The position numbers were made by a program, and so were the translations under genes. Positions 40,008 to 47,207 of a stretch of DNA of 64,000 nucleotides are shown one piece after another. Every line of letters begins with the position of its first letter. The first letter of the stretch is position 1. Location: contig CAWJJQ010000003.1 in assembly GCA_963843255.1 (NCBI GenBank), forward strand, positions 124,001 through 188,000, in the 5' to 3' direction. Under the pieces are notes generated by a model. It searched no databases, was not told the DNA's origin, and saw nothing but the letters and a program-made list of their open reading frames with translations. The DNA comes from Bog-159 sp963843255. Lineage in GTDB: Bacteria > Acidobacteriota > Terriglobia > Bryobacterales > Bryobacteraceae.

Positions 40008-41189
40008 TCACGGTTGATCAGGCCAAGGAGCACGGCAGGCGTACTGATAGACGGAGTCGCGGAATTTCGACAGAACGGCGACGCGCGTGAGATCGGAATG
40101 GGCGGCCGATATCAGGGCGGTCAGAATCGGCTCAAGGAAGCGGTGGTACTTGTCGAGGGTCTTCTGATCATGCACGGCGAAGGCGTGCTCGACGGCCTTC
40201 TCTGTGGCGGGCGTGACAAGTTCCAGGCGTCCCACGAAGACGCGGACCGTGGAGGCGGGAGACGGCCTGACCGCCAGCGGCAAGAGCGTCTTTATAGACG
40301 ACGCGGGTAGGAGATAGAGGAGGCGGCTGCCTTCCTCAAACCAGGAGTTCTGCCACGTGGCGATCATGGCTCGGGCTTCGTCGACGTACAGTCCGCGCGC
40401 AATTAGGATGCTTTCCAGATCTTTCAACATGACGTCCTGGGAGGACGTGAGCGGCGCTGGTTCGACGAGAAACCGATCGTGAATAGCGCCGGCAAGGCGA
40501 TAGCCGAATTTGCCGCCGCGACTTTCGATCAGCATGGCGGCGGGAATATCTTCGGAAGCCTGATTTTCAACTAGCACCTGGCCCGCGGGCGTCAGGCGGG
40601 CGGCGATGGGCATGGAGGCGGAAGAGACGCCGCGATAGAAGAGGAACTTCTCATTCTGGTCCCCAGTGGGGGTTTCCACGCGGACGGGCGTGGCGGCGGT
40701 CTCGCGGGCGGCGTAATAATGATTGCCGGCGCTCTCAGATGGAAGCGCGGCGCTGGAGCCGGGCACGAGGTGGACATTGTCCCAGCGGATACTGCCGCCG
40801 GCACTGGCGGGCGCTGTAGCGGCGGCGTGCGGATACCATTCCGTGATCCGCCCCTTCGAGAACGACACATTTGCCGATACCGCAATTTCGCGCGGACTGT
40901 AGAAGTACACGACCGGCGTTTCCATGCGGATGGTTCCACCGATACCGCATTTGAGGGGGCCTTGCTCGAAATGTTCGACAAAGCGCGGCAGGTCCGTCGA
41001 TCCGGTGAGGGGCAGCCATTCGACGGCGGTTCCCTCGGGGCCTGCCACGGATGTGAAGGTGCCCCACTCGTGTACGGTCAGATCCGCGGCTACGCGGTTA
41101 TCGATGACGTTGGAAGCGCTGAAGGATGAAATCGACAGGCAGGCGGCTACGGCGCCGGCGCCCAAGAGACGGAGTGTGGTCCCTGACAT
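40008..41189 (-). CDS. Conserved secreted protein of unknown function
   Basis: 393 residues with a signal peptide (LRLLGAGAVAACLSISSFSAS). The mature protein begins LTVHEWGTFTSVAGPEGTAVEW, a recognisable opening shared by hypothetical secreted proteins of Acidobacteriota and Planctomycetota. Other conserved-looking segments are TPVVYFYSPREIAVSANVSF and FYRGVSSASMPIAARL. No catalytic motif was found. An iron-sulphur/cytochrome operon lies divergent upstream, with 114 bases between the starts. Confidence 0.8.
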   Translation of the reverse strand: MSGTTLRLLGAGAVAACLSISSFSASNVIDNRVAADLTVHEWGTFTSVAGPEGTAVEWLPLTGSTDLPRFVEHFEQGPLKCGIGGTIRMETPVVYFYSPREIAVSANVSFSKGRITEWYPHAAATAPASAGGSIRWDNVHLVPGSSAALPSESAGNHYYAARETAATPVRVETPTGDQNEKFLFYRGVSSASMPIAARLTPAGQVLVENQASEDIPAAMLIESRGGKFGYRLAGAIHDRFLVEPAPLTSSQDVMLKDLESILIARGLYVDEARAMIATWQNSWFEEGSRLLYLLPASSIKTLLPLAVRPSPASTVRVFVGRLELVTPATEKAVEHAFAVHDQKTLDKYHRFLEPILTALISAAHSDLTRVAVLSKFRDSVYQYACRAPWPDQP

Positions 41190-41303
41190 CCGAACCCTCC
41201 TGATATTGGCTTGATTATAGCGCTGGAGTGCGGGCGCGGGGTTTTCCCAAAACTTTACAAAATCGCGACATTCCGGTGGGGGCCGGCGCCTTAAGGTGAA
41301 AGG

Positions 41304-41816
41304 ATGCTGATGAGTGAACAGGGCGGCGCGCAGGAGGCGGTGACGCGCAGGAAATTTTACATCGGCATGATTTACGGGCTATGGGGCGCGATCACGACGG
41401 CACTCGCGATTCCGGCTGCGATCTACTTGCTGTTTCCGCCGCGGTTGCGAAAAGCGCCGCAGTGGGTGGAGGCCGGGGACATTTCCAAACTGGAGCTGCG
41501 CGATCCGGAGGAGGTGGTGTTCCGGCAGAACCGGGTGGACGGGTGGAAGATCCAGAGCGAGAAGAGCACGGCTTGGGTGGTGAAGCTGGGCGATGCGCAC
41601 ATTGCGGCGTTTGGCCCGCAATGCACGCACTTGGGGTGTGCTTATCATTGGGACGACAATCGCCATAATTTTGTTTGCCCGTGCCATTCGTCGGTGTTCG
41701 GGATAGACGGCAAGGTGATTTCGGGTCCCGCGCCGCGGCCGCTCGACCGGTATGAGACCAAAGTAGAGAACGGCAAGCTGCTCCTGGGCGCATTGCATGA
41801 GGCGAAGAAAGCATGA
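41304..41816 (+). CDS. qcrA: Rieske [2Fe-2S] subunit of a cytochrome bc complex
   Basis: 170 residues. A basic Tat-like N-terminus (VTRRKFYIGMIYG) precedes one transmembrane helix (about 20-45), then the periplasmic Rieske fold. Cluster ligands are C107 and H109 in CTHLGC and C125 and H128 in CPCH; C112 and C127 provide the disulphide. It passes electrons from quinol to cytochrome c domains. A second ATG at 41310 has AAAGGA at good spacing and is an alternative start. The 3' end carries a 16-base tandem duplication that separates it from the cytochrome b gene. Confidence 0.95.
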   Translation: MLMSEQGGAQEAVTRRKFYIGMIYGLWGAITTALAIPAAIYLLFPPRLRKAPQWVEAGDISKLELRDPEEVVFRQNRVDGWKIQSEKSTAWVVKLGDAHIAAFGPQCTHLGCAYHWDDNRHNFVCPCHSSVFGIDGKVISGPAPRPLDRYETKVENGKLLLGALHEAKKA

Positions 41817-41826
41817 GGCGAAGAAA
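41795..41826 (+). repeat. 16-bp tandem duplication at the qcrA/cytochrome b junction
   Basis: GCATGAGGCGAAGAAA occurs twice in succession, followed by a third GCATGAG. Removing one copy recreates ...AAAGCATGAGC, in which the qcrA stop TGA and the cytochrome b ATG overlap as ATGA. The duplication moved the two genes apart by 12 bases and left the qcrA frame intact. Confidence 0.8.
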
Positions 41827-41828
41827 GC

Positions 41829-43454
41829 ATGAGCTGGCTGGACAATCGTACGGGGATCGAGACGGCTATCCGCAATTTCCTGTACGAGGAGATTCCGGCA
41901 TCGAGCGGTTGGCACCAGGTATTCGGCAGCGTCGCGGTTTTCCTGTTTTTAGTGCAGGCCTTCACGGGCGCGCTGCTGGCCTTCAATTACGCGCCTACGC
42001 CTGGCGATGCTTACAACAGCCTGCGCTACATCCTGACCGAAGTTACGGGTGGGCATCTGATCCGCGGGCTGCACCACTGGGGCGCAAGCATGCTGATCGT
42101 GGTGGTGGTGCTGCACATGACTCAGGTGTTTCTATACGGCGCTTACAAGAAGCCGCGGGAGGCCACGTGGATGGTGGGGGTGATCCTGCTGCTGCTGACT
42201 ATGGCTTATGGACTGACCGGCTACCTGCTGCCGTGGGACAACCGCGCTTACTGGGGCACGGTGGTAGCGACGCAGATCGCGACGCGCATACCGCTGGCCG
42301 GGCCGTACCTGAGCCGGCTGCTGGGCGGAGACAATGCCATCGGGGTAGTGACGTTTGCGCGCTTCTACGGGCTGCACGTGCTGCTGCTGCCGCCCGCCAC
42401 GGGGTTGCTGATCGCGACGCACATCTACCTGGTACGGAAGCACGGAGTGGCGCCGGCGCCGGGTGATGAAGAACAAATGAAGAAGAAGTTCTATCCGCGG
42501 CAGGCATTCACGGACACGATGGCGATCTTCATCGCGTTTGTGATTCTGTTCGTGATGGCGGTGGCGGTGCGGGTGCCGTTGGAGCGGCTGGCGGACCCCA
42601 CCGATACCACTTACATACCGCGGCCGGACTGGTATTTCCTGTTTCTGTTTCAGACGCTGAAGTTCTTCGACGGTCCAATGGAGGTGGTGGGCAGCGTGAT
42701 CCTGCCGGGGTTGGCGGTGCTGGCGCTGATGCTGACGCCGTTTGTGGATCGCGGCAAGATGATACGGGTGACGCGGCGGACGGTGGCATTCGGAGTGGTG
42801 CTGCTGGCGGTGCTGGGATGGACGGGACTGACGGCGGCGGCGATCGCGACGACGCCGAAGCCCGACAATACGGTGGCGATCGATTACGGCGCGCCGACGG
42901 ATTGGATCGGCCTATCGCCGCAGGAACTGGCCGGCATCGGATATTTCCGGAAGGAGAACTGCGCGAGTTGTCATGCTTTAGGGGCGGGGAAGGCGGGCAA
43001 GCCGCCGGGGCCGGGACCGGACCTCGCGAACCTGCCGATCAAGAAATCGGCGGCGTGGATGATCGAGCATTTCAAGCGGCCGGCGGCCATGGTGCCAGGC
43101 AGTTCCATGCCGGCGATCCAATTGAGCAATTCGCAACTGAACGCGCTGGCGGCGTTCCTACTGAAGCTGACGCCGGCCAATGCGGAAGCGCTGGCGAACG
43201 CGCCGGCTTTCGCGGTGGAGGCGGGGCTGCTCTACCAGTCGAAGAATTGTGGGGCGTGCCACCAGGTGAACGGAGTGGGGATGACGGTCGGTCCGCCGTT
43301 GAATGGAGTGGGGCGGCGGCGGACCAAGACGTGGGTGGTCCGGCATTTCGCGAATCCGGAAGCGCTGTCGCCGGGCAGCATTATGCCGTCGTACCAATTT
43401 TCGGCCCGGGAGATAGATAATCTGGTGGCGTATTTGTTTACGCTGCCGGATTAG
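41829..43454 (+). CDS. qcrB: Cytochrome b fused to two C-terminal cytochrome c domains
   Basis: 541 residues. Residues ~1-210 are the four-helix cytochrome b core with heme-binding histidines in LHHWGASMLIVVVVLHM (81-97) and GLHVLLLPPATGLLIATHIYL. Residues ~225-345 are the subunit-IV-like part with PDWYFLFLFQTLKF (PEWY variant of the Qo site). A final helix leads to two monoheme c domains: CASCH at 378-382 with Met in SSMPA, and CGACH at 474-478 with Met in SIMPSY. It thus combines quinol oxidation and the electron acceptor in one chain. Confidence 0.95.
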   Translation: MSWLDNRTGIETAIRNFLYEEIPASSGWHQVFGSVAVFLFLVQAFTGALLAFNYAPTPGDAYNSLRYILTEVTGGHLIRGLHHWGASMLIVVVVLHMTQVFLYGAYKKPREATWMVGVILLLLTMAYGLTGYLLPWDNRAYWGTVVATQIATRIPLAGPYLSRLLGGDNAIGVVTFARFYGLHVLLLPPATGLLIATHIYLVRKHGVAPAPGDEEQMKKKFYPRQAFTDTMAIFIAFVILFVMAVAVRVPLERLADPTDTTYIPRPDWYFLFLFQTLKFFDGPMEVVGSVILPGLAVLALMLTPFVDRGKMIRVTRRTVAFGVVLLAVLGWTGLTAAAIATTPKPDNTVAIDYGAPTDWIGLSPQELAGIGYFRKENCASCHALGAGKAGKPPGPGPDLANLPIKKSAAWMIEHFKRPAAMVPGSSMPAIQLSNSQLNALAAFLLKLTPANAEALANAPAFAVEAGLLYQSKNCGACHQVNGVGMTVGPPLNGVGRRRTKTWVVRHFANPEALSPGSIMPSYQFSAREIDNLVAYLFTLPD

Positions 43455-43689
43455 GGTGGACCAGTGGATGAAGATTCAGTTGTCAAAGAGCCCTCAATTG
43501 CAAAATGGGCATGTTCGAGGCCAAAAAGCGACTTAGTTACTGTTAGTTGAAAAATGAATGAAGCCACGTCACGTTGCCATGATCCACGGGCCAGCCGCAT
43601 ACGGGGCGCATGCCTCTTGAAAGTAGTACTGGAGGAAATGGCAGGCAGCAGCTCGCAGGCCCGCATCACTGCGCATTGCGGCATGCTCC

Positions 43690-43861
43690 ATTTGCTCTTT
43701 GCATTCGTCATCCGGCAGTAGCGAAAACGGAACCAGAAATCTCATTGACGCCGCCATTCACAGCCTATGCCGGACGGGCGCGCGATTTTTCCGCAGCAGC
43801 GGCCACCACGCAGGAAAAACAGGGTCGATTGCCACAGGTGATTCTGGAGCGTCACCATCAT
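43690..43861 (-). pseudogene. Relic of a BlaR1-type M56 sensor peptidase (5' fragment)
   Basis: Read on the minus strand, ATGATG at 43861 opens MMVTLQNHLWQSTLFFL, the typical N-terminus of acidobacterial M56/BlaR1 proteins. The frame then breaks: VVAAAAEKSRAR continues in a second frame, and HRL-stop-MAASMRFLVPFSLL in a third, where TGA stands in place of the usual Trp codon. After SLLPDD the sequence no longer resembles BlaR1, so the remaining ~90% of the gene is gone. The adjoining 43455-43689 stretch holds only unconvincing frames. Its start overlaps the blaI relic stop as ATGA, the normal operon layout. Confidence 0.75.
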
Positions 43862-43919
43862 GACCGGCGCTCCTTTGTGGATGCCTTGGGTTTGGCTTGG
43901 ATAACTTCGGGTGGGGCAT
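43858..43919 (-). pseudogene. Relic of a BlaI-type repressor (ends only)
   Basis: Upstream of the BlaR1 relic, GAAGTTATCC... reads EVIQAKPKASTKERRS-stop (43908-43858), a plausible lysine-rich BlaI C-terminus ending in the ATGA overlap. An ATG at 43919 (MPHPKLSK) in another frame may be the remnant of the repressor N-terminus, joined to the tail by an internal deletion. Identification depends on context: operator, order and overlap. Confidence 0.5.
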
Positions 43920-43949
43920 CGTGGTCCAACTACATATATAAACAGTGAT

Positions 43950-43966
43950 TACTACATCATGTAGTC
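43950..43966 (-). promoter_or_regulatory. BlaI/MecI-like operator
   Basis: TACTACA-TCA-TGTAGTC is a near-perfect dyad matching the BlaI/MecI operator half-sites (TACTACA/TGTAGT) but with a 3-base instead of the usual 2-base centre. On the minus strand, TACATG and TATATA spaced by 17 bases follow, so the dyad would cover the -35 of a promoter reading into the blaI-blaR1 relic. Confidence 0.6.
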
Positions 43967-43997
43967 AGGTTGCAAGAGGCCGCCGGTTCTGGAGCGG

Positions 43998-44531
43998 TTA
44001 GTTCCGGCCGGCGGCGGACCACGGGGGCACGATGCCGTTCATGCGGGCGTAGGCCACCAATTGCCCCATGTGCTCGTTGGCATGCACGATGATCCGGAGA
44101 TACATGTAGTCAACCGTGGAGTTGCGTCCATTGACCTTGATGCGGCGCTGGAGATCGGCGGGCGCGAGGCCGGCGCGGGCGCTTTTCACGGCGTCCAGCG
44201 AGCGCTTCAACCAGGGAATCACGTCGGCCTTCGCGGAGACTGTTTTTTCCATGTCCTCGGATGTGACGCCGGGAGGAAGTTTGGGACCGGTTGCGCTTAG
44301 GAGATAAAGAGTGGTTATCGCGACGTGCATGATCACTTCGCCGGTCGACCGCACTCCGGGCGCCGGACGCCATGAGTACTTCTCTGCCGGGATGGCCTCG
44401 GCCAGGGTGACGAGCTGCCGCGAAACGTGGAGCCACTCTCCGTCGTAGCCCTGCCAGACGCCTTCCAAGGGATCGACTTGGGCGCGCAGCGTCAGCGTAG
44501 CGAGAAGTAAGGCGAGCGAAAAAGTCTTCAT
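43998..44531 (-). CDS. Secreted DinB-family protein
   Basis: 177 residues. The ATG at 44531 has AAAGGAAATC just ahead and opens a signal peptide (MKTFSLALLLATLTLRAQ), so the longer frame to 44717 is rejected. The mature part is a DinB-like four-helix bundle: EVIMHVAITTLYLL carries the first His and HANEHMGQLVAYARMNG the C-terminal pair. A periplasmic DinB protein is common in Acidobacteriota but of unknown activity. It is divergent from the LigD-type gene. Confidence 0.88.
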   Translation of the reverse strand: MKTFSLALLLATLTLRAQVDPLEGVWQGYDGEWLHVSRQLVTLAEAIPAEKYSWRPAPGVRSTGEVIMHVAITTLYLLSATGPKLPPGVTSEDMEKTVSAKADVIPWLKRSLDAVKSARAGLAPADLQRRIKVNGRNSTVDYMYLRIIVHANEHMGQLVAYARMNGIVPPWSAAGRN

Positions 44532-44755
44532 GATTTCCTTTCGTCCGAGGCAAACGATGGGATCATCTGGGAGGGTATCACGATCAGGCGCCGGCTCCGG
44601 CGACTGTCGCCAGGAAGACCGCGGCGAAGACTCGGCGTGATCCGGTGCCACTGGCTCCGAACTGTTCCTCGCTCCTTTGGGGAGGTGGTAGTTGAACCGG
44701 AACGGGGAATCCGTCATGCTTCTTTTAGGGACTTTGGAGGCAGGGGAAGACGAGG

Positions 44756-45676
44756 ATGAGCGCGGTGAAACCGGAAATGACCAAACCCTCGGGCACCGCC
44801 CATGCGATGGTGGGCAGCGTCGCGATTACCCATCCGGACCGCGTGCTTTTCGCAGCGGATCTGATCACCAAGGGCGACGTGGCGGAGTATTACGGCGGCG
44901 TGGCGCACCTCCTGCTGCCACGTATTGCGCGGCGGCCGCTGAGTTTGTTGCGATGCCCTTCAGGCATAGACGCCGAGTGCTTCTATCAGCGGAACCCGGG
45001 GAAGGGAATGGGCGCGGACGTACAACCTTTCGAGTTCCGGCATAAAGGAAAGACCTTCCAATACCTCTATATCGAGAACGAGAAAGGCCTGCTGGAATTG
45101 ATCCAGATGGGAGCGATCGAAATTCACCCGTGGGGCGCGAGCATCGATGCGATCGACTATCCCGACCGGATGATTTTCGATCTGGATCCGGCGCCGGATG
45201 TGCCCCTCACGGCGCTGAAAATGGCGGCCAAGGATTTGCGGCAACGGCTGAGGAACCAGGGCCTCGAATCCTTACTCAAATGCACCGGCGGAAAGGGACT
45301 GCACGTGACCGTCCCGCTCGCGGGAACACACAAATGGCCGGCGGTGAAATCGTTCGCGGCCGCCATAGCGCAGCAGATGGTAACGGCCGCTCCGGACGCC
45401 TATATCGCGACCATGAGCAAAGCGAAGCGGCCGGGGAAGATCTTTATCGATTACTTTCGCAACGACTATACCGCGACTGCAATTGCGGATTACGCAGTCC
45501 GCGCCAGAGACGGCGCGCCGGTGGCCGTGCCGCTTGAATGGGATGAACTCAAGGGCCTGAAAGCGGCCAACCAGTTCGCGATGAAGGATGTACTAAAGCG
45601 GGTGAAAGGCAAACGTGAGGATCCCTTCGCACGGCTAAAAGAAATACTGAAAGGGCAGACAATACCTGGCGGTTAG
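44756..45676 (+). CDS. ligD: LigD-type NHEJ polymerase/primase domain protein
   Basis: 306 residues comprising only the archaeo-eukaryotic primase-like POL domain of LigD; ligase and phosphoesterase domains are absent. Metal-binding aspartates lie in MIFDLDPAPDVP, and the nucleotide-binding segment is KCTGGKGLHVTVPL (SGGRGLH type). A third acidic segment is IFIDYFRNDYTAT. The enzyme fills gaps and adds ribo- or deoxynucleotides at double-strand break ends held by Ku. It converges with ku, the stop codons overlapping by four bases. The joining ligase must be elsewhere. Confidence 0.92.
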   Translation: MSAVKPEMTKPSGTAHAMVGSVAITHPDRVLFAADLITKGDVAEYYGGVAHLLLPRIARRPLSLLRCPSGIDAECFYQRNPGKGMGADVQPFEFRHKGKTFQYLYIENEKGLLELIQMGAIEIHPWGASIDAIDYPDRMIFDLDPAPDVPLTALKMAAKDLRQRLRNQGLESLLKCTGGKGLHVTVPLAGTHKWPAVKSFAAAIAQQMVTAAPDAYIATMSKAKRPGKIFIDYFRNDYTATAIADYAVRARDGAPVAVPLEWDELKGLKAANQFAMKDVLKRVKGKREDPFARLKEILKGQTIPGG

Positions 45677-46476
45677 GCGGCTCGGGTGCGCGCTCCTTTG
45701 CGCTTGGGCGCCATTTTGGCGGATGCGAGGCTGCGCTTGAGGGCTTCCATCAGGTCGATCACAGGCGCTTTGGCCGGCTGCTTCACCTCGGTTATTTTCT
45801 GACCTTTTCTCTTCTGTTCGATCAGCCGCTCAACGTTGGAGCGGTAGGTGTCCTCGAACTGATCCGGCTTAAACGGCGCGGCTAGCTGATCGATCAGGGT
45901 TTTGGCGAGCTTGAGCTCGGCGGCAGTGTATTTCGCCTTGGGGGTTTCGGCGCGATTGGCTTTGTGCAATTCGTCCGCATAGTACAAGGTATGGAGGAGC
46001 AAACCTCCGTTGGACGGGCGGATCAGCACCACGTGCTCGCGGTTGTGCATGGCCACTTTGGCGATGGCATCCTGGCCGGAATCAGCCAGGGCCGCCATGA
46101 ACAGGACGTAGGGCTTGGCGGTTTTTTCTTCGGCGGCGATGTAGTAGGAACTTTCGAAGTAGATGGGATCGACCTCGTCTTTGGCGACGAACTGGAGGAT
46201 TTCCATGGTGGTGGCGGTAGGTGGGGCGATCTTCTTGAGTTCCTCATCGTCCACCACGACGTATTGACCTTTGCTGACTTCGTAGCCCTTTTCGATGTCC
46301 GAGCGATCGATGGGCTGGTCCTCTTCGACGCAGTACCAGACCTCTTTGACGCGGGACTGGTCCTTTTTGTGAAGCATGTGGAAATGGACTGCTTCCGGGC
46401 GCGCGGCCGCAAAGAGGCGCACGGGGAAGGTGACGAGACCGAAACTGATAAAGCCTTTCCAAACGGTGGCCGGCAT
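45673..46476 (-). CDS. ku: Bacterial Ku protein (NHEJ end-binding)
   Basis: About 267 residues from the ATG at 46476 (another in-frame ATG at 46482). The N-terminus PATVWKGFISFGLVTFPVRLF is diagnostic of bacterial Ku; the core homodimer ring segment follows, with SDIEKGYEV, YYIAAEEKTAKPYVLF and a Lys/Arg-rich tail (KMAPKRKGARTRAA) that normally recruits LigD or DNA. It binds DNA ends as a ring. The longer open frame upstream (to 46659) runs into relic DNA and has no ribosome site. Confidence 0.94.
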   Translation of the reverse strand: MPATVWKGFISFGLVTFPVRLFAAARPEAVHFHMLHKKDQSRVKEVWYCVEEDQPIDRSDIEKGYEVSKGQYVVVDDEELKKIAPPTATTMEILQFVAKDEVDPIYFESSYYIAAEEKTAKPYVLFMAALADSGQDAIAKVAMHNREHVVLIRPSNGGLLLHTLYYADELHKANRAETPKAKYTAAELKLAKTLIDQLAAPFKPDQFEDTYRSNVERLIEQKRKGQKITEVKQPAKAPVIDLMEALKRSLASAKMAPKRKGARTRAA

Positions 46477-46559
46477 GCTCATCAGTGCCTGCATTTCTAA
46501 GGCTAACGTGAGGGATCGTACGGCTGCGTCATTGGCTAGAGCTTCGATCCACGACCTAC

Positions 46560-46846
46560 CGATATACTCGCCAGCCGCGGCTGGCCTTGCTCGTTGATGA
46601 GAACAATATGCAAGTGACCCCCGTGATGAGCCAACCCTTGAATATCTAGCAGAGTTCATAGGGAGCGCGGCATTGCTCTCTAACGGCGATTACTTTTTTC
46701 AGCCGGGGCTGCCAGTCAGCTACGATATGCAGTACCTGCCAACCGCCAACGCGGACACCGGGACCCTGATTGACAATCTCACCAGCTCCACGTACTCCTA
46801 TCGTGCCTGGCAGATACCGACTTTGTACGCCGCTCCCACGAACTAG
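46560..46846 (+). pseudogene. Decayed copy of the arylsulfotransferase 3' end
   Basis: The DNA aligns over its whole length with the last ~290 bases of the intact sulfotransferase gene at 47208-49151. The last 63 codons can still be read as GSAALLSNGDYFFQPG...YAAPTN-stop against GSAALLANGNYFFQPG...YAAPTN-stop in the intact gene. Further upstream, DENNMQVTP matches DENSKQVTP but is interrupted by stops and a frame change near 46650. The 5' portion of this copy is missing. Confidence 0.85.
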
Positions 46847-46848
46847 AT

Positions 46849-47050
46849 CCGGACCGGGAATCGCTTCAGCCGTTGCTCGCCCTCCGCTCACCTCGCACCT
46901 GCGGCGTCGGGCAGGGCTCCGACCGACATATTGCCAGTTGTTAAGGTCATCGAGGTGAGGCAGTGGATTCGGTACGGATGTTCGATTGGATTGCCGTCAT
47001 TTGCGTCATGGCGCCTCCCATTGACGCGCGGGTGACATGCGCTCTCCCAA
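46849..47050 (-). pseudogene. Decayed copy of the alpha/beta-hydrolase gene with internal deletion
   Basis: Bases 46849-46906 align with 49341-49398 and bases 46906-47050 with about 49666-49810 of the intact hydrolase, so roughly 265 bases have been lost between them. Minus-strand peptides such as CLTSMTLTTGNMSVG still match SLTSMMSTTGNRSVG. It keeps the same position and orientation relative to the sulfotransferase relic as the intact pair, so both relics derive from one duplicated unit. Confidence 0.8.
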
Positions 47051-47207
47051 AATATTACAGTCAGTGAGAGCCGCGAGTGAGAGTACTGGACCCATAAAAA
47101 TGGCTTGACTTTTGCGGCACGCGGCATAACACTCTCATTACTCGCCGATCTCGTCACGCGGGGGTGTTCTGAACGATCGGCAGGAATTCCTGCAGAGGAT
47201 ACCCAGG

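Noticed and set aside
43451..43948. Short frames on both strands downstream of the cytochrome gene
   Set aside because: Composition is poor and they conflict with the BlaI/BlaR1 relic, which explains the minus strand better.
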